Assembly: GCA_946885925.1 (NCBI GenBank) | Contig: CAMPHP010000015.1 | Coordinates: 1-13,497, forward strand | Length of the DNA stretch: 13,497 bases | From: an uncultured Litorilinea sp. | GTDB lineage: Bacteria > Chloroflexota > Anaerolineae > Caldilineales > Caldilineaceae | Direction: 5' to 3' | Part shown: in pieces, positions 1 through 6,770 of the stretch | Numbering within the stretch: position 1 is the first letter of the stretch | How the letters are laid out: every line of letters begins with the position of its first letter | Made by a program: the position numbers and the translations under genes | Notes under the pieces: generated by a model | Told to the model about the DNA's origin: nothing | Seen by the model: the letters and a program-made list of their open reading frames with translations, nothing else | The model's database searches: none

Positions 1-1458
1 CAGTTGGTCACCCTGGACAAGGATTTCAACGTAATTCCTGCTTCGGCAGAAAGTTGGGAAGTTTCAGAAGATGGGCTGACCTGGACCTTCAAGATTAAGG
101 AGGGTCTGCAATGGTCAGATGGTACTCCTCTGACCGCGCATGACTGGGAAGCCACCTATCGCTATGCGGCTGACCCGGAACATGCCTGGGACTTTGCCTG
201 GTTCTATGCCGGTGTTTTGAAGAACTGGGATGAGATCATTGCTGGCGAAGTGCCTGTGGAAGAGTTGGGTGTTGTGGCAGTAGATGATCTGACGCTTGAG
301 ATCACGACCAAGGTTCCGTGGCCGCCGCTGCCTGCTATGATGGAATTCTCCTTTGTCATGCAGAAGAATGCTCTGGAAACCCACGGTCCCTATTACAACA
401 ATGACCCGGAGACTTCGGTTTCGGCTGGCCCCTTTATGCTGGAGTCGATTGAGCCAGGCAATGAGATCGTGCTTGTGGCGAACCCAAATTATCAAGGTTA
501 TCGCAAGCCACGGCTGAGCAAGATTATCTACACCTATATGAATACCTCGACCGGGTTTGCTGCCTTCCAGAATCGGGAAATCTACAAAATGGGGTATGAG
601 TGGTTGACCCCAGCCGATTTTGAGATGGTGCTGAACGACTCCGTGTTGAGCGCCAACTATCTGCGGCACTATGGCGACTTCCGCACAGACTACCTGCTCT
701 TTGATACCTACAACCCGCCTTTCGATGATCTGAATGTACGCAAGGCATTTGCCCATGCCGTGGATCGCGAATCAATTGTCACCAACGTCTATGGCGAGAT
801 GAAGGCCATGCCCGCCTATTCCATGCTGATGCCTGGCTTCCCGGCGTCGGACACGGAAGGCGCGCTGCATCAGTATCAGGAGTATGACTGCGATGCGGCA
901 CAGCAGTATTTAGCAGATGCTGGTTTCCCCGGTGGCGAAGGTTTCCCGCCGCAGGAACTCTGGCTACGTAATGAGCAGGCCGCAATGCAAGCTGTCTTCC
1001 AGGCGACCGCCGCCTCCATTTCTGACTGCTTGGGCATAGAGATTCAAGTCTCTAACAAGGACAACAAGGTCTACATGGATTCGCTTAATGCGGACCCGAC
1101 TACGCTGAACTTTGGTGCTGTGTCCTATGGGATGGACTTCTTGGACCCCTCCAACTTGCTGGGCATCTGGCTCTCATCAGGCCGCCATTCTTGGAAGAAC
1201 GAAGAGTTCGACCGTTTGGTGACTGAAGCGAGCAGCATGGTGGGGGACCCGGAAACACGCGAGCAGATGTTCCGCGATGCGGAAGAGATTCTGGTCGATG
1301 ACGTTGGTGGTATCTTCATTGCCCACCGCTGGCAAGGGGACTTGGTGCAGCCCTTCTTGCAGGGTGAAGGCTTCCGTGAGCCAGACGCACAGGGCATTGC
1401 CGCGTTCCATTGGGGCAATGACTGGGTGATTAGCACGATGTATCTGGCACAAGAATAA
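1..1458 (+). CDS. ABC transporter family-5 solute-binding protein, 5'-truncated by the window
   Basis: Extracytoplasmic binding protein of a peptide/nickel/oligosaccharide-type ABC importer (SBP family 5, DppA/OppA-like). It would capture the solute outside the membrane and deliver it to the permease pair that follows. The reading frame is already open at base 1, so the gene starts upstream; 485 residues are visible. The signal peptide and roughly the first hundred residues are missing compared with usual family lengths near 550-600. Family hallmarks are the early block LTWTFKIKEGLQWSDGTPLT (about residues 26-45), the internal SAGPFML, and the block DDLNVRKAFAHAVDRESIV near residues 240-260, which is the characteristic 'R-A-AIDR' segment of this family. 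The TAA stop is at 1456-1458. A strong hairpin separates it from the first permease, an arrangement that often lets the binding protein be made in excess. The substrate cannot be told from sequence; family 5 also carries sugars and metals. Confidence 0.93.
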   Translation, partial: QLVTLDKDFNVIPASAESWEVSEDGLTWTFKIKEGLQWSDGTPLTAHDWEATYRYAADPEHAWDFAWFYAGVLKNWDEIIAGEVPVEELGVVAVDDLTLEITTKVPWPPLPAMMEFSFVMQKNALETHGPYYNNDPETSVSAGPFMLESIEPGNEIVLVANPNYQGYRKPRLSKIIYTYMNTSTGFAAFQNREIYKMGYEWLTPADFEMVLNDSVLSANYLRHYGDFRTDYLLFDTYNPPFDDLNVRKAFAHAVDRESIVTNVYGEMKAMPAYSMLMPGFPASDTEGALHQYQEYDCDAAQQYLADAGFPGGEGFPPQELWLRNEQAAMQAVFQATAASISDCLGIEIQVSNKDNKVYMDSLNADPTTLNFGAVSYGMDFLDPSNLLGIWLSSGRHSWKNEEFDRLVTEASSMVGDPETREQMFRDAEEILVDDVGGIFIAHRWQGDLVQPFLQGEGFREPDAQGIAAFHWGNDWVISTMYLAQE

Positions 1459-1480
1459 GAGCCGGTGTAATGCCGGAGCT

Positions 1481-1520
1481 AACAAGGAGTTGGATGGCAT
1501 AAGCTGTCCAACTCCTTGTT
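1481..1520 (+). terminator. 18-bp hairpin between binding protein and permease genes
   Basis: The arms 1481-1494 (AACAAGGAGTTGGA) and 1507-1520 are perfectly complementary over 14 bp. The stem extends inward by two G-U wobbles and two G-C pairs to a 4-base ATAA loop at 1499-1502. No clean run of T follows (CCATATCTAGG), so it is not a textbook intrinsic terminator. Between a binding-protein gene and its permeases, such a stem usually acts as a partial terminator or as protection of the upstream message against 3' decay. That role is inferred from position. Confidence 0.75.
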
Positions 1521-1556
1521 CCATATCTAGGTTTTAGGTTCGGAGGTAAATGCTTC

Positions 1557-2522
1557 ATGTCCCGTTATATTTTGGGGCGCTTGGTTTCGCTGTTATTTGT
1601 CCTGCTCGCGGTCTCCATGCTGACCTTTGGTATGATGCATGCAGTACCGGGTGGGCCATTTGATGAAGACAGACAGCCACTGCCGCCAGCGGCCAAAGCC
1701 AACATCATGCGTAAATATGGCTTAGATAAGCCGGTGTGGCAGCAATATCTTAACTATATGGGCAATGCCCTGCGCTTTGATTTTGGCATCCCCTATCAGC
1801 AGCCAACAACAACTGTTACAAATTTGATCGCGCAAACGTGGCGCGTGTCACTGCAACTAGGGGTAATGACCATTCTTTTTGCATTTGGCTTAGGGATCCC
1901 AATCGGGGTCTATGCGGCTTACAATCAAAATTCTTGGATTGATAATGCTGTCACCTTTATTGCGATGTTGGGAATTACTGTTCCCAATTTTGTCATAGGT
2001 ATCTGGCTCATTTTGATCTTTGCCGTGCGCTTGGATTGGTTGCCGATGGGGGGATGGAACGAACCTGAGAATTTCATTATCCCTGGGGTTTTCTCCAAGG
2101 ATTGGATCATGCCTGTCTTGGCCTATGCGCTGGCCCCGCTCTCGGTTGTCGCACGCTATACACGGTCGAGTGTGCTCGAGGTAATTCGCAGCGATTTTGT
2201 CCGCACTGCACGCGCAAAAGGGTTGGGCAACCAGGTGATTCTCTGGCGGCATGTGCTGCGAAATGCCCTCATTCCCTTGGTAACTGTACTGGGGGTCGAA
2301 ATTCCCAATCTATTGACTGGTTCGATTTTTGTGGAAACCATTTTCCGTGTGCCGGGGTTGGGCAAGTTTTTCGTGACGAGCACCTTTACACGGGATTATC
2401 CGATGATCATGGCGTTATCGTTGTTGATTGCTGGTGTGTGGGGGCTGACCTATCTAGCAACAGATATCATCTATACCCGGATTGATCCACGTATCCGGCT
2501 AGGCTCCCAGGGAGGCAACTAG
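1557..2522 (+). CDS. ABC transporter permease, DppB/OppB type
   Basis: Inner-membrane permease of a peptide-type ABC importer, 321 residues, a normal length for the family. The N-terminus [20 protein letters not shown] is the typical first membrane helix, with the conserved early block [15 protein letters not shown] (residues 22-36). The cytoplasmic EAA loop that docks to the ATPase is at about residues 213-240 ([12 protein letters not shown], then [10 protein letters not shown]). The C-terminal block [10 protein letters not shown] and the end DPRIRLG are also classic. The ATG at 1557 is preceded by GGAGG at 1542-1546, ten bases upstream. The stop codon shares its last base with the GTG start of the next permease, so the two are translationally coupled. 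The partner ATPases are not in the window. Confidence 0.95.
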   Translation: MSRYILGRLVSLLFVLLAVSMLTFGMMHAVPGGPFDEDRQPLPPAAKANIMRKYGLDKPVWQQYLNYMGNALRFDFGIPYQQPTTTVTNLIAQTWRVSLQLGVMTILFAFGLGIPIGVYAAYNQNSWIDNAVTFIAMLGITVPNFVIGIWLILIFAVRLDWLPMGGWNEPENFIIPGVFSKDWIMPVLAYALAPLSVVARYTRSSVLEVIRSDFVRTARAKGLGNQVILWRHVLRNALIPLVTVLGVEIPNLLTGSIFVETIFRVPGLGKFFVTSTFTRDYPMIMALSLLIAGVWGLTYLATDIIYTRIDPRIRLGSQGGN

Positions 2523-3433
2523 TGAGTAACGCCAAGGCAGAGGCATTGAATGTGCCGCTGCGCTTACAAGAAGATGTACGCCCCCACCGGACTTTGTGGC
2601 AAGATGCCGTGCGCCGTTTTTTTCACAACCGGCTGGCGGTCTTTGGCTTTGTCATTGTGATGTTCTTCCTCTTCTTGGCCGTTTTTGCCGATCTCGTTGC
2701 GCCCTATGATTATGACGCAGTGGATTTTACGAAAGTCCGCCAGTTCCCCTTTGTAGACCCTACACACCCTTTGGGTACGGATGAGTTGGGGCGCGATCTA
2801 TTGAGCCGCTTGATCTATGGCGCGCGCACATCCATGATCGTCGGGTTAACGGTACAGACCGTTGCCGTGGTCATTGGTGTGACATTGGGCGGCTTAGCTG
2901 GCTATCTCGGTGGGAAAGTAGATTTCCTGATTTCACGCCTGATTGATGTGATGACGGCTTTTCCTGGTCTGCTCTTTGCCATTTTGTTGATTACGGTGGC
3001 AGGAGGTGGGCTACGCAATGTGATCATTGCGCTGAGCATTACCAGTTGGATCGGCATTTCGCGCTTAACCCGCGGGCAGATTCTATCATTACGCGAGAAG
3101 GAATATATCGAAGCGGCGCGCTGTCTGGGTGTTCCTGGTTGGGGTATTATCTTCGGCCATTTGGTTCCTAATGCCCTCTCGCCGCTGCTGGTTGCCGTGA
3201 GTTTTGGCATTCCTGCGGCGATCTTTGGCGAGGCAGGTCTGAGCTTTCTCGGCATCGGTGTTAATGATCCGATTGCGAGTTGGGGCAAGATGGTGGGCAC
3301 TAGTCAAGCGTACATCTCCGTCTATTGGCACATGGGGCTGTTTCCCACGCTGATGATTGCCTTGTCGATGTTGGGCTTCTCCTTCATGGGCGATGGATTG
3401 CGTGATGCATTAGACCCCAAATTGCTGAAGTAA
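2522..3433 (+). CDS. ABC transporter permease, DppC/OppC type
   Basis: Second permease of the same importer, 303 residues. The N-terminal cytoplasmic segment and first membrane helix (residues 25-60, RRFFHNRLAVFGFVIVMFF) match the OppC N-terminal domain. The family signature HPLGTDELGRDLLSRLIYGA lies at residues 82-101, and the EAA loop (EYIEAARCLGVPGWGIIFGH) at 194-213. The C-terminus ends in GDGLRDALDPKLLK, a common DppC ending. The GTG start at 2522 overlaps the upstream TAG by one base and has GGGAGG at 2510-2515, six bases away, which supports this start. With the upstream permease it forms the heterodimeric membrane channel. No OppD/OppF-like ATPase follows; a small lipoprotein gene does. 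The ATPases may lie upstream of the window or elsewhere in the genome. Confidence 0.95.
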   Translation: MSNAKAEALNVPLRLQEDVRPHRTLWQDAVRRFFHNRLAVFGFVIVMFFLFLAVFADLVAPYDYDAVDFTKVRQFPFVDPTHPLGTDELGRDLLSRLIYGARTSMIVGLTVQTVAVVIGVTLGGLAGYLGGKVDFLISRLIDVMTAFPGLLFAILLITVAGGGLRNVIIALSITSWIGISRLTRGQILSLREKEYIEAARCLGVPGWGIIFGHLVPNALSPLLVAVSFGIPAAIFGEAGLSFLGIGVNDPIASWGKMVGTSQAYISVYWHMGLFPTLMIALSMLGFSFMGDGLRDALDPKLLK

Positions 3434-3502
3434 TGCAAAGCGTCTGTTGGGAATTGGCCTACCATTTGTCATGCAATTGCCACAAGGGAGCAGAGCCGGC
3501 AC

Positions 3503-3868
3503 ATGTCCAAAGTACAGAGCAAAATGCAACGAGTAGGGGTTTCGTTGATTCTGGGTAGCGCATTAATTCTATTGGCAGGATGTGGTGGTGGCGGTTCGGA
3601 TGCTGGGGGGGAGAGTGGCGGCAGCAATGCACCAGCCGCGTCAACCCCGCGAGCCATACCGACAATGCCACAGGCACAGTTTGCTGCGCCGACGACGATG
3701 ATCACGCCGCAGTCGAGCGAAACGGTTAGCGCAACGGCTACTTTGACGGTGACAGAGAGCGTTACAACCAGCGAAGAGGTAACGGCGAGCGAGGAAGTCA
3801 CTGCTGCTGAGGAATTGACTGATACGGAAGAGGTCACTTCGACGGAAGAGATGACTGGTACGGAGTAG
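3503..3868 (+). CDS. Small lipoprotein with Thr/Glu-rich hexapeptide repeat tail
   Basis: Predicted 121-residue secreted lipoprotein of unknown function. The N-terminus has basic residues, a hydrophobic stretch and a lipobox LAGC, with C27 as the lipidated cysteine. A Gly/Ser-rich linker follows (residues 28-42, GGGGSDAGGESGG), then a Pro/Ala/Thr-rich segment to about residue 80. Residues 82-121 are tandem six-residue units of the form T-x-S/T-E-E-V/L/M, ending inside the last unit. There is no recognisable globular domain, so it is mostly a lipid-anchored, acidic, probably extended tail. The start ATG at 3503 has a weak GGGAG at 3486-3490; an in-frame ATG at residue 8 is an alternative and would leave a shorter signal segment. 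It lies 69 bases after the permease gene on the same strand and could be co-transcribed. No functional link to the transporter is demonstrated. Confidence 0.75.
   Translation: MSKVQSKMQRVGVSLILGSALILLAGCGGGGSDAGGESGGSNAPAASTPRAIPTMPQAQFAAPTTMITPQSSETVSATATLTVTESVTTSEEVTASEEVTAAEELTDTEEVTSTEEMTGTE
3746..3865 (+). repeat. Coding tandem repeat, about 6.7 units of 18 bp
   Basis: In-frame 18-bp units encode TVTESV, TTSEEV, TASEEV, TAAEEL, TDTEEV, TSTEEM and a final TGTE before the stop. The codons differ between units (for example GAGGAA, GAAGAG and GAGGAG for the Glu pair), so the protein pattern is better conserved than the DNA. This suggests an old repeat kept by selection on the peptide rather than recent slippage. 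Confidence 0.85.
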
Positions 3869-3894
3869 GTGGGCAGTCGTAATTGCACCGGAGA

Positions 3895-3939
3895 ACCTTC
3901 CTTGGAGCCACCCAGCGGGTTCCCGGCTCCGAGGAAGGT
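3895..3939. terminator. Hairpin between convergent genes
   Basis: ACCTTCCT (3895-3902) pairs with AGGAAGGT (3932-3939). The stem continues through one T-G wobble (3903/3931) and GGAGCC (3904-3909) with GGCTCC (3925-3930), giving 15 bp and a loop of 15 bases. It lies between the lipoprotein stop and the stop of the minus-strand LarA-like gene, so it can act on transcripts from both sides. Neither side has a real T run. Confidence 0.65.
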
Positions 3940-3952
3940 GAAGTAGTATCAG

Positions 3953-5230
3953 TCAGTGCGTGGCGAAATCGAGTATGGGAAGTTGTAGTTGGCCTGTCGC
4001 GTCGAAAACAATTGGCTGCGGCGGGCCGATTTGTTCTAGGGTGGGAATCGCGCCAAGTTGGGGTAGGAGCGATTCGCTGACCCACAATAAGCCCAAGTCT
4101 AGGGTGTTGCGCGCGATGACCATACGCGCTTGCGAAGAGGCTGTGCGCGGCAGTGCCGTACTGATGACATCGCGGTCGGTGGGAAGGGTGATAGGCAGTT
4201 TGGCTCCGTTGAAGTTACCAGCGGTGAGGCAATTGGTATAGGTGGCTTGGCGGTCGATTTTATCAGCGAGCCGCTGGGGGATGAGATCACAGTAGCCAAC
4301 ACCTACGGCATTGCCGTGGCTGTTGGCGGTTAAATCGAGCGCGGTGATCACGCGGAAATCGGGCTGTGGTGCGCCACCCGTGCGCCGCCACATTCCCACC
4401 ACATTCAAGTCCATTCCCGTTCCACTGATGTCCTTGCCGATCTCCTGCAAGACCAGCAAATCTAGTGGTTCCAACGGAATGCGCGGGAGATGCTGCCATG
4501 CTAAGGTGAGCAGGGCTGGTTCGTCAGCTTCGATTTGCTCGGCAGGAATTACCTCAATGGCGACAGGCTGGTGTTCTCCATTTTCGACAATGCCAATGCC
4601 AGCAACGACAGGCAGTTGGGCCAAGACAACGCGTGCCGCAGCAGGCATGGCATCGCGCAGCCCCCAACCATGAATGGTCGCTGCACCCCTTTCTTTGCCA
4701 AAGCCAACCGCCAACATTTTCATCAGGCCGCTTTCCCAATGGTTACGAAAGGCGGTGTGGGGCTTGATGCGATTGACCACAATGATGGCATCCGCTTGGG
4801 CGGCGTTGATATCAGTATAGACAGGCATTCCTTCTGGCGTTGTGCCAATTTGAACGCTTTCCATGTTGGAGAGTACCGGTATGCCTAGCTCTGCCAAACC
4901 ATAGCCGATCAATACTTCGCGCTGGCCTTCTGCCGTTCCACCACCATGACTGCCCATTGCAGGAATTAAGATAGGCTGTGCGCCCCAGGTTAGTAAACTT
5001 TCCACCAGCGGGGCCACTACGTCACGAATCGAGCCAATGCCGCGGCTGCCCAGTCCAATAGCAACGCGCGCGCCGGGTTGGATGCGCTGGCGCAAGGGGC
5101 TAGCCATGATCTGGGCGCGCACATATGCGGTCACATCCGCAATGTGATCGCTGGTCAGATGTTGGCGAACAGGTGCAAGATTGGGAAAGTTGTTGCTGGA
5201 TAACGCTTGATTTGACATGAGATTTGACAT
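3953..5230 (-). CDS. LarA-like (DUF2088, lactate racemase domain) protein
   Basis: Cytoplasmic protein of 425 residues from the ATG at 5230, related to the nickel-pincer lactate racemase LarA. Numbering here is from the TTG at 5239, so subtract three for the ATG start. Family blocks are IGLGSRGIGSIRDVV (61-75), IPAMGSHGGGTAEGQ (92-106), VVNRIKPHTAF (154-164), and KMLAVGFGK followed by H190 (174-190). H98 and K174 are the visible candidates for the catalytic histidine and the cofactor-bearing lysine, but this needs alignment. The length is near that of LarA (about 420-430). No larB, larC or larE cofactor genes are nearby. Many relatives are not racemases, so only the family is claimed. Three starts are possible (TTG 5239, ATG 5230, ATG 5218); ATG 5230 was chosen as the first ATG, although no ribosome-binding site is strong. 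An extended -10 box lies about 47 bases upstream. Confidence 0.85.
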   Translation of the reverse strand: MSNLMSNQALSSNNFPNLAPVRQHLTSDHIADVTAYVRAQIMASPLRQRIQPGARVAIGLGSRGIGSIRDVVAPLVESLLTWGAQPILIPAMGSHGGGTAEGQREVLIGYGLAELGIPVLSNMESVQIGTTPEGMPVYTDINAAQADAIIVVNRIKPHTAFRNHWESGLMKMLAVGFGKERGAATIHGWGLRDAMPAAARVVLAQLPVVAGIGIVENGEHQPVAIEVIPAEQIEADEPALLTLAWQHLPRIPLEPLDLLVLQEIGKDISGTGMDLNVVGMWRRTGGAPQPDFRVITALDLTANSHGNAVGVGYCDLIPQRLADKIDRQATYTNCLTAGNFNGAKLPITLPTDRDVISTALPRTASSQARMVIARNTLDLGLLWVSESLLPQLGAIPTLEQIGPPQPIVFDATGQLQLPILDFATH

Positions 5231-5276
5231 AAGGGCCAACGATCTCTTATCTGGTGGAAGGCTAGTTAATAGCGCA

Positions 5277-5282
5277 ATTATA
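5277..5282 (-). promoter_or_regulatory. Extended -10 promoter for the LarA-like gene
   Basis: Read on the minus strand the sequence is TGGTATAAT, a perfect TATAAT with the TG-N extension. Extended -10 promoters can work with a poor -35, and at 17-base spacing only AGCACC is present. The start of transcription would be near 5270, giving a leader of about 30-40 bases before the LarA-like start. Confidence 0.6.
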
Positions 5283-5307
5283 CCATACTCTCGGTAGGGG
5301 GTGCTGG

Positions 5308-5336
5308 TTGACGCTAACGGGTCAAGACCTTACAAT
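5308..5336 (+). promoter_or_regulatory. Sigma-70-type promoter for the zinc-ribbon gene
   Basis: TTGACG (5308-5313), a 17-base spacer and TACAAT (5331-5336) fit a strong housekeeping promoter. Transcription would start near 5343, leaving a leader of about 105 bases before the GTG at 5450. The leader contains two sets of short direct repeats. The promoter lies back to back with the minus-strand -10 box at 5277-5282. Confidence 0.7.
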
Positions 5337-5342
5337 ATGGAC

Positions 5343-5380
5343 GCTATAGTAGGGGTGCTATAGTCGGGCTGCTGCTATAG
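5343..5380 (+). repeat. Three GCTATAG direct repeats at the predicted transcription start
   Basis: GCTATAG occurs at 5343-5349, 5357-5363 and 5374-5380; the first two copies extend to GCTATAGT. Start-to-start spacing is 14 and 17 bases. The first copy sits at the predicted start point of the promoter at 5308-5336. A repressor or activator site is possible. Each copy also resembles a -10 element (TATAGT), so the repeats could instead be accessory -10 sites. Confidence 0.55.
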
Positions 5381-5397
5381 GGTCACGGTGCATGGCC

Positions 5398-5423
5398 CAT
5401 AATTCATCTGCAACATAATTCAT
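5398..5423 (+). repeat. CATAATTCAT direct repeat, two copies
   Basis: Perfect 10-bp copies lie at 5398-5407 and 5414-5423, 16 bases apart, in the leader of the zinc-ribbon gene just before its ribosome-binding site. The function is unknown. Confidence 0.55.
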
Positions 5424-5449
5424 AGATAGCAAGGGCAGGAGAGTGACGC

Positions 5450-5827
5450 GTGAAGTGTCCTAAATGTGACGGTATGCTTCAACTGGTGGTACAGGACAAT
5501 ATTGAGGTGGACCGCTGTGACCAGTGTGGCGGTTTGTGGTTTGATATGTTGGAAGTAGACCGTTTGCAGAAGGCCAAGAGCCGCGCTTCGGCACTTGATA
5601 CAGGCGACGCCAGGGTGGGCGAGGAGCTCAATCAGCAAGGCAAGATCGAGTGTCCGCGCTGTCATACACAGATGATTCGCATGGTGGATCTGCGCCAGCA
5701 TCATATTTGGTATGAAAGCTGTCCGGTTTGTTATGGCAAATGGTTTGATGCCGGTGAATTTAAGGATCTGCAACAGGTAACGGTTGTCGATTTCTTCCGG
5801 GATCTCTTTACCCAGGAACGACAGTAG
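5450..5827 (+). CDS. Small protein with two TFIIB-type zinc ribbons
   Basis: Cytoplasmic 125-residue protein with two copies of the zf-TFIIB zinc ribbon. The first has C3-x2-C6 and C23-x2-C26 followed by GGLWFD. The second has C68-x2-C71 and C91-x2-C94 followed by YGKWFD. The pattern CPxC...CxxCxGxWFD is typical of this poorly characterised bacterial family. Each ribbon should bind one zinc ion through four cysteines. A charged linker (residues 35-65) joins the two. The GTG start at 5450 is supported by AGGAG at 5437-5441, eight bases upstream, and by the ribbon beginning right at the N-terminus. The gene has its own convincing promoter. The partner, nucleic acid or protein, is unknown. The PhzF-like gene begins 65 bases downstream and may be co-transcribed. 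Confidence 0.88.
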   Translation: MKCPKCDGMLQLVVQDNIEVDRCDQCGGLWFDMLEVDRLQKAKSRASALDTGDARVGEELNQQGKIECPRCHTQMIRMVDLRQHHIWYESCPVCYGKWFDAGEFKDLQQVTVVDFFRDLFTQERQ

Positions 5828-5854
5828 CGGCTTGATACCCCTGGTCTTAAGACG

Positions 5855-5866
5855 CAGCTTAAGCTG
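5855..5866. other. 12-bp perfect palindrome
   Basis: CAGCTTAAGCTG reads the same on both strands and lies in the 65-base gap between the zinc-ribbon and PhzF-like genes, 26 bases before the PhzF ATG. It could be a dimeric operator or chance; no promoter elements were recognised around it. Confidence 0.3.
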
Positions 5867-5892
5867 CCAAAGCAAAGGTGGGAGAAGCGAGA

Positions 5893-6687
5893 ATGACAGA
5901 CATACCCCTCTACCAAGTGGATGCATTTACTGACAAACCGTTTACCGGCAATCCTGCCGCAGTCTGTCTTTTGACGGAACCGGCTGAAGAGAGTTGGATG
6001 CAGGCAGTGGCGGCGGAGATGAATTTGGCAGAAACCGCCTTTTTACAGCGGGAAAGCGATGGCTTTCGCCTGCGCTGGTTTACACCGACGGTAGAGGTGG
6101 AACTGTGCGGTCATGCTACGTTGGCAAGCGCCCATGTGTTGTGGGAGGCTGGTTATTTGTGGCCCGAGGAAGAGGCGCGCTTTTATACCCTTAGCGGATT
6201 GCTGACAGCGCGACCACTCGAAGGCTGGATTGAGCTGAATTTTCCGGCAGTGTTGGCGGAAGACGCCGATGCCACCCCGGAATTGCTGCCTGCCTTGGGT
6301 ATCCGTGAGGCGCGCTATGTGGGGCGCAACAAGTTCGACTATCTGGTCGAGGTTGGTTCGGCGGCAGAGGTGTTTGCGCTCCAGCCGGACTTTGCCGCGC
6401 TGCGAAAGGTTCCAGCGCGGGGGGTGATGGTAACGGCGCGCGACGAGAGTGGGGAGTATGATTTCGTCTCCCGTTTCTTTGGCCCGGCGTCGGGCATTGA
6501 TGAAGATCCTGTGACAGGTTCGGCACACTGTTGTCTCGCTCCCTACTGGTCGGAGAAGCTGGACAAGAGCGAGATGACCGTGTTCCAAGCGTCACCGCGT
6601 GGCGGGCTGCTCCGTGTCCAGGTGGCAGGGGATCGGGTGCTGCTGCGTGGTCAAGCAGTTACAGTACTGCGCGGGACGCTGGTCTAG
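5893..6687 (+). CDS. PhzF-family isomerase/epimerase-like protein
   Basis: Cytoplasmic enzyme of the PhzF/diaminopimelate-epimerase fold, 264 residues, a normal length. Conserved parts are the N-terminal VDAFTDKPFTGNPAAV (9-24), NLAETAF with the catalytic-type glutamate E47, LCGHATLA with H74, and GIDEDPVTGSAH (201-212) with D205 and S210. These match the Glu, His, Asp and Ser active-site set of the phenazine enzyme PhzF, so it is probably catalytically competent. In PhzF the reaction is isomerisation of trans-2,3-dihydro-3-hydroxyanthranilate. No other phenazine genes are present, and most homologues have unknown substrates, so no pathway is assigned. The ATG at 5893 was preferred over an in-frame GTG at 5878 because GGGAG at 5880-5884 is eight bases before the ATG and the family N-terminus starts there. 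Confidence 0.92.
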   Translation: MTDIPLYQVDAFTDKPFTGNPAAVCLLTEPAEESWMQAVAAEMNLAETAFLQRESDGFRLRWFTPTVEVELCGHATLASAHVLWEAGYLWPEEEARFYTLSGLLTARPLEGWIELNFPAVLAEDADATPELLPALGIREARYVGRNKFDYLVEVGSAAEVFALQPDFAALRKVPARGVMVTARDESGEYDFVSRFFGPASGIDEDPVTGSAHCCLAPYWSEKLDKSEMTVFQASPRGGLLRVQVAGDRVLLRGQAVTVLRGTLV

Positions 6688-6770
6688 CTTCTTGCTCTAG
6701 TAGCACACATAGACCGGGAGCGCCCGCATTTCTTACGAGGGCAAGCCTTGCTGGCATTGTCGTTTGTGGG

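Noticed and set aside
115..756. Long open frame of 213 codons on the minus strand inside the binding-protein gene
   Set aside because: It lies entirely antisense to a clear family-5 binding protein, has no recognisable domain and no ribosome-binding site; typical shadow frame.
2102..2485. 127-codon frame inside the first permease gene on the same strand
   Set aside because: It overlaps the conserved EAA loop region of the permease in another frame and shows no family motif.
3473..3480. GCAATTGC palindrome before the lipoprotein gene
   Set aside because: Eight bases only, with no second copy or promoter elements nearby; chance is likely.
5420..5926. 168-codon minus-strand frame covering the zinc-ribbon gene
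   Set aside because: Antisense to the double CxxC pattern, which is clearly the real coding frame.
5893..6687. Phenazine biosynthesis locus suggested by the PhzF-like gene
   Set aside because: No other phz genes are present and PhzF-like proteins are widespread in non-producers.
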